A model generated the notes under the pieces. The model did not search any database. It was not told the DNA's origin and saw only the letters and a program-made list of their open reading frames with translations. Source: CADCTM01 sp049671305 (lineage in GTDB: Bacteria; Cyanobacteriota; Cyanobacteriia; Cyanobacteriales; Coleofasciculaceae). From it: a stretch of 64,000 nucleotides of DNA. Location: positions 1 through 64,000 of the forward strand of contig JBATUR010000020.1 of assembly GCA_049671305.1 (NCBI GenBank), read 5' to 3'. The stretch's first letter is position 1, and each line of letters starts with the position of its first letter. Positions 43,363 through 52,404 of the stretch are shown here, in pieces. A program made the position numbers and the translations under genes.

Positions 43363-44244
43363 TTAGTCTAATCGTTTAGAATATGCTGGCTCAATTACTC
43401 GTCCTCGCCTCAATAAGCGATCGCCTTTGAGTAATGCCGGCGTAATCGTTATATAATCTTTGCTTGTTGGATCAATACTTGGCTCAAAGTCAAAATATTC
43501 TCGATAACTGGGTTCTTGTTCTGGTCGATACATTTGGACTGAAATGCCTTGTTCCATTAAAATTTGTGGCAATAATTTGGTTAATTCCAGTGCCATTTGG
43601 GGTTTATTGAGAAACGATGCACCCATCTGTCTTTGCAACAAATTTAACAATTCTGGCGACTCTTCAATACCACTAGCATCCAGGGATTTTTTAACGGTTG
43701 AGGCTGAGGCAACGGCTAAATCAATCGTATTTAAAGCATCGGCAATATTATCTAAAAGAACATTACTATCAATTTGTAAGCTTGGTTGAATTAGTTTTTG
43801 AGGTTGCTCTAAATCAGAGTTACTTTTATCCAGTTGCAATGTTACTTCAACTCCCACTAATACAGAAGTTAATAATATTGCCATCCAAGCACCTGGTGCA
43901 GTTGGTGTTAATGAAAACAATTCACCAAAGATACCTAAACCCACTAGTCCCTGTAGTCCTTTTAAAATTAAACTTTTAGGAGCAGGTTGATTAATAGTTT
44001 TATTCGGTAATTCAGGTGGCTTTTCATTAGCGGCGGTAAGGGTGGCAAGAGACTGGCGCAAGGTTTCTAGGAAAAAGGCAACCTGACGAACTTGAGATAT
44101 GCTCAATTCACCTATATAATTTTTCTCCAGATTATCTAGTTTGTTTTGAACTAGCTTAACGACTTGCTCAGTATTAGTTGTTTTCTGGAGATCTTTTTGT
44201 AAGGATTGTCTTTCGTTATTAAAAAGTGTTGATAATGTTTTCAT
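43363..44244 (-). CDS. Unnamed membrane-associated partner of the Hsp70-like protein
   Basis: This 293-residue protein has an N-terminal helical, coiled-coil-prone half (1-95). Hydrophobic segments follow at about 95-140 (LQGLVGLGIFGELFSL, AWMAILLTSVLVGVEVTL), then a soluble C-terminal region with DYITITPALLKGDRLLRRG. I do not recognise the family. It sits 18 bases upstream of the Hsp70-like gene on the same strand and has a similar membrane layout, so the two probably work as one complex. Confidence 0.7.
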   Translation of the reverse strand: MKTLSTLFNNERQSLQKDLQKTTNTEQVVKLVQNKLDNLEKNYIGELSISQVRQVAFFLETLRQSLATLTAANEKPPELPNKTINQPAPKSLILKGLQGLVGLGIFGELFSLTPTAPGAWMAILLTSVLVGVEVTLQLDKSNSDLEQPQKLIQPSLQIDSNVLLDNIADALNTIDLAVASASTVKKSLDASGIEESPELLNLLQRQMGASFLNKPQMALELTKLLPQILMEQGISVQMYRPEQEPSYREYFDFEPSIDPTSKDYITITPALLKGDRLLRRGRVIEPAYSKRLD

Positions 44245-44421
44245 TTATTGTAAGAATAGCGAAAAAGCTCTAGCCTAAAATAACAATATAAATTAACCAA
44301 AATTCTGATTGCTTTGTGCCGATAAAATTCAAATAGTCCTAAATAGAAGTCTATATTACTCAAACGATAACTGAAGAGGACTAGTTTCAACTTCTATCGT
44401 AGGGAACAGGGTATTAAAATA

Positions 44422-45681
44422 CTAGCGTCCTAGTTTATTAGGAATGCCTTCGCAACCGCCAGGAATAGTCTTTCGAGATTTTTCGCCACACCAAGCACAG
44501 CAATATTGCCGTTGTTCGTCATCAAGTCGCAAAACACCTGTAAAGTCCGCTTTTTCAATTACTGTCCCTGTATAAGCGCCTGTGTTGTAATCTGCGTAGT
44601 AAGCACGACTGCGGGGACTTGCGGTTTCTAGGTTGCCGTAAAAAAAGCGGACTCCTTTGAGGTCTGAGCCAACTAAGTTAGCTTCGTATAAAATTGTACG
44701 AGATAAATTGGCTTTTACGAGGTCACAATTGCTGAGGTTAGCTCTAACCATATTGGCATCGCTGAGTTCTGTCCAGCGTAAATCGGTACCTGCCAAGTCG
44801 GCTCCTGCTAACATTACATTCAGCTCAATTACGCGCACACCATAACAACGGTCTTCTTGATAACCGCCGTTACCATCTAACATTGGACGCCCTAAATGTC
44901 GATCGCGTTTTAGAGGTGTTAGCAGTCGTGATTGAGATAAAAATCGCAAAACTTTTGCCTTACCACTAGCATCTACACTACTCAAAATTGCCGCTGTTCT
45001 ACCTTCAGAAAATGCCCTTTCTTGGGGCCAATCTTCCAACAAACCTTCATCATCTAATGCTAAATCAGAAACGCCTTGGAAGTAAGCATCAATAGTTTGT
45101 TGTTGAGTAATTGTGTTTTGTTGAATTGTTAAATCTTTGGAAATTACATATTGTCTCCACGCAATATAAACCGCCAATACGGCAATCAAAATTTGCCCTA
45201 ATGCGCCTGTCCATTCTGCCAGGGAACCGAAGGCGTCTGAGTCGATGCGGTTGAGGAATTGATCAAGACGTTTGTTTACGCCAGTCAGATTTGCAATACC
45301 AATAAGTGCCGAGAAAATACCTGCAACAGCAACAAATCGCGTCCGCCCTAAAGGCGATAATAGTTCATAGAGAACTTTTTGTAACGATGGAAAAATGACC
45401 GGTATCGACACTAACAAAGCGACAATTGCGCCAGACATTCCAATCCAGAAATTATTAATTGTGATGCCAATCAGCAAAATTGCGATCGCTACCAAGGTAA
45501 TTGGCGCTAAGGCTGAGTTAATCTGTTCATCTTGGTTGCCACGTCGTGCCAGCGGCAAAACCGTTAAATGACGCTGTGGTGCACTTGTTGAAGTAGCTTT
45601 CGCTTTCGCCAAGTTACTCGGCGTTGCACCGTTTAGGCTATCTACGTTTGGACTGGATTGAGAATCAGGCAGTTTTGTCAT
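44422..45681 (-). CDS. Pentapeptide-repeat membrane protein with C-terminal Cys cluster
   Basis: This 419-residue protein has a polar N-terminal region (1-50), then membrane segments at about 58-95, 110-135 and 155-180. A linker follows (YFQGVSDLALDDEGLLEDWP), then a pentapeptide block at about 300-350 (ANMVRANLSNCDLVKANLSR). It ends with CCAWC followed by a later Cys in GGCEG, a possible zinc site. The architecture is common in cyanobacteria and of unknown role. It stands alone between the Hsp70-like pair and the reductase gene. Confidence 0.8.
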   Translation of the reverse strand: MTKLPDSQSSPNVDSLNGATPSNLAKAKATSTSAPQRHLTVLPLARRGNQDEQINSALAPITLVAIAILLIGITINNFWIGMSGAIVALLVSIPVIFPSLQKVLYELLSPLGRTRFVAVAGIFSALIGIANLTGVNKRLDQFLNRIDSDAFGSLAEWTGALGQILIAVLAVYIAWRQYVISKDLTIQQNTITQQQTIDAYFQGVSDLALDDEGLLEDWPQERAFSEGRTAAILSSVDASGKAKVLRFLSQSRLLTPLKRDRHLGRPMLDGNGGYQEDRCYGVRVIELNVMLAGADLAGTDLRWTELSDANMVRANLSNCDLVKANLSRTILYEANLVGSDLKGVRFFYGNLETASPRSRAYYADYNTGAYTGTVIEKADFTGVLRLDDEQRQYCCAWCGEKSRKTIPGGCEGIPNKLGR

Positions 45682-45844
45682 GTATCCAAGGAACAGCTAC
45701 TTAAAAGATTTTAACTAAGTAATGCTTAAAGCACTGTTACTAATGATAACTTTACTATGATTTTAGTTGCTTGACTAGGTTTAGCGCCTTGGCTCGTTTC
45801 TGTCTTGCTTTTGTTGTATCTATAAAATCAGATGATTATAACTT

Positions 45845-46717
45845 ATGAAAAAACTCTTAATTACAGGTGCTAGCGGTTTTTTGGGAGAAAATCTTTGCCA
45901 GCTTGCCAGACAAGATTGGCAGATTTATGGAACTTATTTTTCTCACTTTAGAGAAATTTCAGGCGTTACTACAGTGAAAGTTGATTTAAGAGATTTTCAA
46001 GAACTTAAGCAACTTTTCCAATCAGTTAAACCAGATGCTGTTATTCATCTTGCAGCTCAATCTAGCCCCAATTTTTGTCAAAACTCTCCTCAAGAGTCAC
46101 AGCTAATTAATATAGTTGCCTCGGTTAATATTGCCGGACTTTGTGCTGATGCTTCCATTCCTTGTGTTTTTACTTCAACTGACTTAGTTTTTGATGGTTT
46201 AAATGCTCCTTATAAAGAAACTGATACTGTCTCTCCTGTCAACCTTTATGGAGAACAAAAAATGATGGCAGAGTTGGGAATGTTAGAAAGATATCCCCTA
46301 ACTGCTGTCTGTCGAATGCCGTTAATGTTTGGTGCTGCAACACCGCCAGCTACCAGCTTTATGCAGTCGTTTATTCAAACTCTTAGAGAGGGAAAAGATT
46401 TAAGTTTATTTATTGATGAATTCCGTACGCCTGCAAGTGGTAAGACGGCAGCGCAGGGGTTATTGTTAGCTTTAGAAAAGGTTAAGGGAATTATTCATTT
46501 AGGCGGTAAAGAACGAGTATCTCGCTATAATTTTGGGCGCTTATTAATTGAGGTGTTGCAATTACCCAATGGACTAAAAGCTTGCCGACAAAATGATATA
46601 AAGATGGCAGCACCTCGACCGTCTGATGTTTCTTTGGATAGTACAATGGCATTTCAATTAGGTTATGCGCCATTATCGTTGCGGAAAGAATTGGAGGCAT
46701 TGCAGGGTAAGGTTTGA
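45845..46717 (+). CDS. RmlD-like NAD(P)-dependent sugar-nucleotide reductase (extended SDR)
   Basis: This 290-residue Rossmann protein starts LLITGASGFLGENLCQ, the GxxGxxG cofactor site. It has VIHLAAQSS, FTSTDLVFDG and the catalytic Tyr-x3-Lys in LYGEQKMMAE, then LGGKERVSRYNFG. It is closest to dTDP-4-dehydrorhamnose reductases, but no other rhamnose genes are nearby, so the exact sugar is open. It converges with gcvP across a repeat-rich gap. Confidence 0.8.
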   Translation: MKKLLITGASGFLGENLCQLARQDWQIYGTYFSHFREISGVTTVKVDLRDFQELKQLFQSVKPDAVIHLAAQSSPNFCQNSPQESQLINIVASVNIAGLCADASIPCVFTSTDLVFDGLNAPYKETDTVSPVNLYGEQKMMAELGMLERYPLTAVCRMPLMFGAATPPATSFMQSFIQTLREGKDLSLFIDEFRTPASGKTAAQGLLLALEKVKGIIHLGGKERVSRYNFGRLLIEVLQLPNGLKACRQNDIKMAAPRPSDVSLDSTMAFQLGYAPLSLRKELEALQGKV

Positions 46718-46733
46718 GGTGAAATGCACTCAA

Positions 46734-46785
46734 CCGCCGTGGGTTTAAACCCAGGGCTAACAGCGAAAGTCCATTTCAATGGACT
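46734..46785. repeat. Dispersed two-hairpin repeat, copy B
   Basis: The palindrome TGGGTTTAAACCCA (46740-46753) is followed by GGGCTAACAGCGAA and a second hairpin AGTCCAT/ATGGACT (46768-46785). Layout and linker match the copy at 61611, with compensated changes in both stems. Confidence 0.7.
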
Positions 46786-46845
46786 GAAAACAAGTTTTTT
46801 AAAATTGTTTTCCCTTTTTCAAAATATCTTTCCGCAAAAATTCGC

Positions 46846-46870
46846 AGGGACACAATATTATCGTGTCCCT
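46846..46870. terminator. Hairpin between the converging reductase and gcvP genes
   Basis: AGGGACAC (46846-46853) pairs with GTGTCCCT (46863-46870). It lies between two converging stop codons and could end both transcripts. GGGACAC hairpins of this sort are also a dispersed repeat type in cyanobacteria. Confidence 0.55.
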
Positions 46871-46900
46871 ACCATTTATTTATTCAGGTCACTCTTTGAA

Positions 46901-49900
46901 TTACCCCTGTGAATAAGCCTCCATACCTACACAAGAACATACCAAATTGCGATCGCCAAATGCATTATCAATCCTCCCCACCGGCGACCAAAACTTATGT
47001 TCCCGTGTCCAAGGTGCAGGATATGCCGCAGCTTCGCGAGAATAAGGATGATGCCACTCATCAACCATCAAAGATTCTGCCGTATGAGGAGCATTTTTCA
47101 AAAGATTATTTTGCAGATCAGAAATAGCCTCAATTTCGCTACGAATAGCAATCATTGCCTCACAAAAACGGTCTAATTCTTCCTTTGATTCACTTTCCGT
47201 AGGTTCCACCATCATCGTCCCGGCAACGGGCCAAGAAACCGTTGGTGCATGGAAACCATAATCAATTAAACGCTTGGCAATATCATCAACTTCAATGCCT
47301 GCAAGTTTCTTCAGTCCCCGCAAATCTAAAATACATTCATGGGCAACCAAACCACTTTTTCCCTTATATAAAATCGGGTAATAAGGCTCTAACCGTTGGG
47401 CAATATAATTAGCATTAAGAATTGCCACTTTCGTTGCCTCCGTCAACCCAGCACCGCCCATCATCACAATATACATCCAAGAAATTGTCAGGATACTAGC
47501 ACTACCCCAAGGCGCCGCTGCCACCGCACCAATACTTTGCCTTTCGCTCTCCTTTTCTAAGGAGAAATTTGGCTTTTCGCCCCCCTTTGGTAAGGGGGGG
47601 CTGGGGGGGATCTCAACAACAGAATGTCCCGGCAAAAACGGTGCTAAATGTTGCCCAACTCCAATCGGTCCCATACCTGGACCACCGCCGCCGTGAGGGA
47701 TGCAAAAGGTTTTATGCAAATTTAAGTGGCAAACATCAGCCCCGAAGTCTCCAGGGCGACACAGCCCCACCTGAGCATTCATATTTGCCCCATCCATATA
47801 AACCTGTCCGCCGTGTTGATGGACAACTGCACAAATCTCCTTAATTTCTGCCTCAAAAACGCCATGAGTTGAAGGATAAGTTACCATTAAAGCCGCTAAA
47901 TTATCGCCATGCTTTTGAGCTTTTTCCTTCAAATCATCCAAGTCAACATTACCTTGTTGATCACAAGCTACAGCAACAACTTTCATGCCACACATCACCG
48001 CGCTGGCTGGGTTTGTGCCATGTGCCGACTCTGGAATTAAACAGATATTACGATGAATTTCACCTCGATTTTCGTGGTACTGACGAATTACCAATAATCC
48101 TGTATATTCCCCTTGAGAACCGGCATTTGGTTGCAGTGAAATTGCCGCAAATCCTGTTATCTCAGCTAGCCAATCTTCAAGTTGTTGAAATAAGACTTGA
48201 TAACCTTTAGTTTGCGACAATGGAGCAAAAGGATGAATCTTGCCAAATTCCGCCCAAGTTACAGGCATCATTTCGGCAGTTGCATTCAGCTTCATCGTAC
48301 AAGAACCCAAAGGAATCATCGAAGTTGTCAGCGATAAATCCTTAGCTTGCAGTCGATAAATGTAGCGTAATAATTCCGTTTCTGAATGGTAAGAATTGAA
48401 GACAGAATGAGTTAGGAAACTACTCTTACGGCTAAATTCCACAGGTAGGGGCGCACGGCTTTGCGCCCCAACAATTTCTCCCATCATCACTGGTATGGCA
48501 ACGCTTTGTGCCGCTACCTTGGCAAAAACTTCTAACAAGTTTTGCACATCTTCTAATGTCGTGGTTTCATCTAAACTAATTCCCACCGCATTTTCAGCCA
48601 ACTGACGCAGATTTATGCCACGACTCCAAGCTGTTTCTAGAATTTCTGACTGACTGACATTTCCTAATTCCACTCGCAGCGTATCAAAAAATAATTCTGA
48701 AGCAAGACTGTAACCCAAATGCTTTAAGCCATCTGCCAAAATTACAGTTAATTGATGAATATTTTCAGCAATATTTTTAATTCCCTCAGAACCATGATAA
48801 ACCCCATACATTCCCGCCATTACTGCTAGTAAAACTTGCGCGGTACAAATATTACTAGTCGCTTTGTCGCGGCGGATATGTTGTTCACGAGTTTGCAACG
48901 CTAAACGCAATGCTGGTTTACCTTGTGCATCTTTGGAAACCCCAACAATTCGTCCTGGAACTTGGCGCTTATAGGCTTCTCTGGTGGCGAAATAGGCGGC
49001 ATGAGGTCCCCCATATCCCAGGGGAATTCCCAAGCGTTGGGTGCTTCCTACGGCAATATCTGCGCCAAATTCGCCTGGTGGTTTTAGTAATGCCAAACTT
49101 AAAATGTCGGCGGCGACGGTGACTAAGGCTTTGGCAGTATGAGCTTTTTCGATAAATTCTCGATAGTCATAAATTGTGCCATCAGTTGCCGGATATTGTA
49201 ATAATGCACCAAAAATTGCTGTTGCAAATTCAAAGCTTTGATGGTTACCAACGATGACTTCAATACCTAAAGGTTTGGCGCGGGTTTGGATAACTTCGAT
49301 AGTTTGAGGGTGGCAACTATCAGAGACAAAAAAGGCATTAGCTTTAGTTTTGCACAAGCCATAACTCATACTCATCGCTTCGGCGGCAGCGGTGCCTTCA
49401 TCGAGTAAGGAGGCGTTGGCGATTTCCAGACCAGTTAGGTCTATAATCATGGTCTGGAAGTTTAGCAGTGCTTCGAGGCGCCCTTGGGCAATTTCGGCTT
49501 GATAAGGTGTGTAGGCAGTATACCAGCCAGGGTTTTCTAAGATATTGCGTTGGATGACCGGCGGGGTGATACAGTCGTGATATCCCATGCCAATGTATGA
49601 GCGAAATACCTGGTTTTTTGAGGCTATTTCTTTGAGGGTGGCGAGGGCGCTATACTCGCTTTGTGCTTGGGGTAGTTGTAACGGTTGCGCTAGACGTATT
49701 GCCGGTGGTACAGCTTGGTTAATTAAGTCGTCAAGGCTAGAGTAGCCCAAAACTTTAAGCATTTGCTCGATTTGAGCCTCACTTGGACCTATGTGCCGTT
49801 TTGTGAAAGAATCGTTAGGTACAAGGCTTTGTAATGAGTGCTTTTTGTCGCTCAAGTGGCTGTTGTCGTGTTTGATGACTTCTAGGTTACGCATATCATA

Positions 49901-49930
49901 CCGATTCATGAAAGGGCAGTGGTGCGTCAC
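46901..49930 (-). CDS. gcvP: Glycine dehydrogenase (aminomethyl-transferring), P-protein, with two repeat-derived insertions
   Basis: This 1009-residue PLP enzyme decarboxylates glycine and passes the aminomethyl group to lipoyl-GcvH. Visible blocks are FTKRHIGPSEAQI, YIGMGYHDCITPPVI, DEGTAAAEAM, SMIPLGSCTMKLNA, PNAGSQGEYTG, and the PLP Lys740 in HLNLHKTFCIPHGGG. It is about 30 residues longer than most relatives. Two segments, near residues 487-497 (GAQSRAPLPVE) and 775-796 (PPSPPLPKGGEKP onward), look like translated dispersed repeats inserted in frame. The start is uncertain: GTG 49930, ATG 49909 or ATG 49894. Confidence 0.95.
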   Translation of the reverse strand: MTHHCPFMNRYDMRNLEVIKHDNSHLSDKKHSLQSLVPNDSFTKRHIGPSEAQIEQMLKVLGYSSLDDLINQAVPPAIRLAQPLQLPQAQSEYSALATLKEIASKNQVFRSYIGMGYHDCITPPVIQRNILENPGWYTAYTPYQAEIAQGRLEALLNFQTMIIDLTGLEIANASLLDEGTAAAEAMSMSYGLCKTKANAFFVSDSCHPQTIEVIQTRAKPLGIEVIVGNHQSFEFATAIFGALLQYPATDGTIYDYREFIEKAHTAKALVTVAADILSLALLKPPGEFGADIAVGSTQRLGIPLGYGGPHAAYFATREAYKRQVPGRIVGVSKDAQGKPALRLALQTREQHIRRDKATSNICTAQVLLAVMAGMYGVYHGSEGIKNIAENIHQLTVILADGLKHLGYSLASELFFDTLRVELGNVSQSEILETAWSRGINLRQLAENAVGISLDETTTLEDVQNLLEVFAKVAAQSVAIPVMMGEIVGAQSRAPLPVEFSRKSSFLTHSVFNSYHSETELLRYIYRLQAKDLSLTTSMIPLGSCTMKLNATAEMMPVTWAEFGKIHPFAPLSQTKGYQVLFQQLEDWLAEITGFAAISLQPNAGSQGEYTGLLVIRQYHENRGEIHRNICLIPESAHGTNPASAVMCGMKVVAVACDQQGNVDLDDLKEKAQKHGDNLAALMVTYPSTHGVFEAEIKEICAVVHQHGGQVYMDGANMNAQVGLCRPGDFGADVCHLNLHKTFCIPHGGGGPGMGPIGVGQHLAPFLPGHSVVEIPPSPPLPKGGEKPNFSLEKESERQSIGAVAAAPWGSASILTISWMYIVMMGGAGLTEATKVAILNANYIAQRLEPYYPILYKGKSGLVAHECILDLRGLKKLAGIEVDDIAKRLIDYGFHAPTVSWPVAGTMMVEPTESESKEELDRFCEAMIAIRSEIEAISDLQNNLLKNAPHTAESLMVDEWHHPYSREAAAYPAPWTREHKFWSPVGRIDNAFGDRNLVCSCVGMEAYSQG
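47543..47608. repeat. GC-rich dispersed repeat inserted in frame in gcvP (second insertion)
   Basis: The plus strand reads GAGAAATTTGGCTTTTCGCC, then CCCCTTTGGTAAGGGGGG, CTGGGGGG and GATC. The whole is a C- and G-run hairpin typical of cyanobacterial intergenic repeats. Here it adds about 22 codons between PGHSVV and IGAVAAAPWGSAS of the protein. Confidence 0.7.
48450..48471. repeat. GGGGCGCA hairpin inserted in frame in gcvP (first insertion)
   Basis: GGGGCGCA (48450-48457) pairs with TGCGCCCC (48464-48471). The GTAGGGGCGCACGGC-type hairpin is a frequent dispersed repeat. It encodes GAQSRAP on the gcvP strand, in the loop between the two halves of the enzyme. Confidence 0.6.
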
Positions 49931-49945
49931 GAATTACTAGAATTG

Positions 49946-50013
49946 GCGCAACCACTTATTATTTTGTAACAAACCTTCAAAAATAGCTCTAGGAAGGTTG
50001 CAAGTGGTTGCGC
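49946..50013. promoter_or_regulatory. Nested inverted repeat between gcvH and gcvP
   Basis: GCGCAACCACTT (49946-49957) pairs with AAGTGGTTGCGC (50002-50013) as a perfect 12-bp outer stem. AACCTTC (49972-49978) pairs with GAAGGTT (49993-49999) as an inner stem. The element fills the gap between the gcvH stop and the gcvP start, and in RNA it would form a long two-step stem. It does not resemble the glycine riboswitch core. It could be an attenuator, an mRNA-stabilising stem or a repeat. Confidence 0.6.
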
Positions 50014-50054
50014 GAAAATTGCTGATATTCTCAACTTTGAGAGGTGGAGTCCGG

Positions 50055-50444
50055 TTATTCGCCTTCAACTTCAGCGCGATACTCACTGGCAGTCAGGGTA
50101 TCTGCCAAGTTTTCATCGTCGTCAATGCGTACTTTTAAAAACCAACCTTCGCCGTAGGGATCGTCTGAAATTAGTTCAGGAGAGTCGATTAAGACTTCAT
50201 TGCGTTCAATTACTGTACCAGAAATTGGCGCATTCATATCTTCAACCGCTTTCACGGATTCAATTGTACCAAAGCTTTCGCCTTTTTCCAAAGCATCGCC
50301 AATTTCTGGCAATTCTAAAAATACAATATCTCCTAGTTGGTCAACGGCAAAGGCACTAATGCCAATAGTTGCAATTTCTCCTTCTAATCTTACATACTCA
50401 TGGGTGTCGAGATATTTCAAATCTTCGGGATATTCAAATGCCAT
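50055..50444 (-). CDS. gcvH: Glycine cleavage system H protein
   Basis: This 129-residue protein has the H-protein pattern: YLDTHEYVRLEGEIATIGIS, FLELPEIGDALEKGESFGTI and Lys65 in ESVKAVED, the lipoylation site. Then come NAPISGTVIERNEVL and DPYGEGWFLKVR. The lipoyl arm carries the aminomethyl group from GcvP to GcvT. It is upstream of gcvP on the same strand with a structured gap between them, so the two may share a transcript. Confidence 0.97.
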   Translation of the reverse strand: MAFEYPEDLKYLDTHEYVRLEGEIATIGISAFAVDQLGDIVFLELPEIGDALEKGESFGTIESVKAVEDMNAPISGTVIERNEVLIDSPELISDDPYGEGWFLKVRIDDDENLADTLTASEYRAEVEGE

Positions 50445-50539
50445 AATACGTCCTCACTAAACAGTCGAGCTAAGTTTACAATGTCTTTTGTTGTCTGCTT
50501 ACATCTGGATAGAATACTACGGTTTCTCAGAGTAGACTT

Positions 50540-51364
50540 ATGGATAAACGAATTCTCAAACGTTTACTAATTGGTGAATGGAGTTGGAAACGTCTGGTGA
50601 CATCAATAATCTTCATTTATGCTATTGTTTGCCTGTATGTTTTTTTGACGGCAGATGCCAAAATCTTTTTACCTCAACCCTCCTCTTATCAAGACACTAA
50701 GGATATTATTAAGTTAAAAACTCCAGATCAGATCCAACTTTCAGCAGTTTATCGAACAAATCCGGCAGCGATTCATACTATTTTGTATGCTCATGGTAAT
50801 GCTGAGGATTTAGGAGATATTGAGCCTGTATTGCAAAAACTGCAAAGTCTTAAGTTTAACGTTTTTGCTTACGATTATCGCGGTTATGGGACAAGTCAGG
50901 GAAAGCCGACAGAACAAAATGCTTACCGAGATATTGAGACGGCTTATAATTATTTGCATCAGCAATTAGCTGTGCCAAGTCAACGAATTATTGCTTATGG
51001 TCGTTCAGTTGGTAGCGGTTCAGCGGTTAATTTGGCGTATAATAAACCGCTGGCTGGGTTAGTTTTGGAAAGTGCTTTTACTTCGGCATTTCGGGTAATA
51101 GTGCCTTTTCCCATTTTCCCTTTTGATAAATTCCCTAATATTGACAAGATTAAAAAAGTGAATTGTCCAGTTTTGGTAATACATGGAAAAGCTGATGACA
51201 TAATTCCTTTTAGCCACGGACAACAACTTTTTGCTGCGACAAAATCACCTAAACTCTATCTTTGGGTAGATGAAGCCGGTCATAATGATCTAATGTGGGT
51301 GGCTGGTGAACAATATGCAGAGACGCTAGGCAAGTTTGCCCAACTAATCTCATCATCTCAGTAG
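50540..51364 (+). CDS. Alpha/beta hydrolase with N-terminal membrane anchor
   Basis: This 274-residue protein has one membrane segment at about 20-38 (SIIFIYAIVCLYVFLTA), then an alpha/beta hydrolase fold. It has AHGNAEDLGD (oxyanion region), YDYRGYGTSQG, the nucleophile Ser in YGRSVGSGSA, the Asp in HGKADDIIP and the His in DEAGHNDL. The pattern is that of the BEM46/ABHD13-like group, whose substrate is unknown. It lies inside the gcv gene group on the opposite strand. Confidence 0.85.
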   Translation: MDKRILKRLLIGEWSWKRLVTSIIFIYAIVCLYVFLTADAKIFLPQPSSYQDTKDIIKLKTPDQIQLSAVYRTNPAAIHTILYAHGNAEDLGDIEPVLQKLQSLKFNVFAYDYRGYGTSQGKPTEQNAYRDIETAYNYLHQQLAVPSQRIIAYGRSVGSGSAVNLAYNKPLAGLVLESAFTSAFRVIVPFPIFPFDKFPNIDKIKKVNCPVLVIHGKADDIIPFSHGQQLFAATKSPKLYLWVDEAGHNDLMWVAGEQYAETLGKFAQLISSSQ

Positions 51365-51372
51365 CCTGAGTC

Positions 51373-52356
51373 TCACCCCGCCAAGTCTGCTATAACTTTT
51401 TCCAAACCAGCCACCACCCTTGCCATACGCTCGTAATTAATCTTATCAGGAGTATCATCAAGAGTGTGATAATAGGGATAGCGAAAAGGAGCCGTGTCTG
51501 TGACCATTACTCCTGGATAACCCTGCTGCCAAAACGCCCACTGATCAGACCAACCGACACCTGGAACCTTGTCGGGGAGGGCGACTCCTTCTGAGGGGTA
51601 TTGGGTATGGCGGCGGAAAGAAGCGATCGCATTACGAACTAAATTACCGGATACTGGGTTGCCAATAAAGCCAATAAAGTTGCCAACGGAGGGATAGAAA
51701 AGATTGATGGGAAATGTATATTTTTGGCTTCCTGGCTCATTTGAGTAGTAACCAATAGTTTCTAAACTGACCATAGCAACTACATTTTCACCACGTTTGC
51801 GACAACGTTTTGCATAGACCATACTACCCATATCATTTGTTTGAAAAAAGGGCGGTTCTTCGTTGACAAATTCAACAAAACGGAGAGTTCTAGAAGTCTT
51901 TTTTCCAGCAAAAATACGGGCTAATTCCAAAACGGCGGCGGCTCCACTACTATTATCATTTCCACCAGGACTACCAAGGACAGAATCATAGTGACCGCCG
52001 ATAACTACAATTTCATTATATCGGTTTGTTCCTTTAATCTCAACTTCAAGATTGGAGAAAGTTTGCTTAGTCACTTGGTAAGTTTGCCGTTGAACTTTGT
52101 AGCCAGAAGCTGTTAGTGACGCTTCGAGGAAATTAGCCGCTTCCACAAGCTTTTTGTATTGATAAAAATTGTGTTCTCCGATTTCTGACGAAAGCTTTTC
52201 TACATCTTGCTGTAGCGCTATCTTGAGTGTGGCTTCTTGCTTAGTTAGAGGGGGCATTAAACCCTTGTAGCTTTTACCAGGCATCCAGATACTAGTAAAC
52301 CAAGCCCAACTAATAAAGATACCGAAAGTTACGACAAGAATTAACACTCTACTCAA
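51373..52356 (-). CDS. M28 family zinc aminopeptidase, membrane-anchored
   Basis: This 327-residue protein has an N-terminal anchor (VLILVVTFGIFISWAWF). The M28 zinc site follows: His and Asp in GGHYDSVLGSPGGNDN (HxD then D), the Glu pair in FVNEEPPFF, Asp in GWSDQWAFWQQ and His in YYHTLDDTPD. The mature part is probably in the periplasm. Its stop is eight bases from the converging hydrolase stop, and it lies 48 bases downstream of gcvT in the same direction. Confidence 0.87.
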   Translation of the reverse strand: MSRVLILVVTFGIFISWAWFTSIWMPGKSYKGLMPPLTKQEATLKIALQQDVEKLSSEIGEHNFYQYKKLVEAANFLEASLTASGYKVQRQTYQVTKQTFSNLEVEIKGTNRYNEIVVIGGHYDSVLGSPGGNDNSSGAAAVLELARIFAGKKTSRTLRFVEFVNEEPPFFQTNDMGSMVYAKRCRKRGENVVAMVSLETIGYYSNEPGSQKYTFPINLFYPSVGNFIGFIGNPVSGNLVRNAIASFRRHTQYPSEGVALPDKVPGVGWSDQWAFWQQGYPGVMVTDTAPFRYPYYHTLDDTPDKINYERMARVVAGLEKVIADLAG

Positions 52357-52404
52357 TGCTGCTTTGCTAACTAATTTAATTTTAAACTTACTTTTTTTGT
52401 GGCA

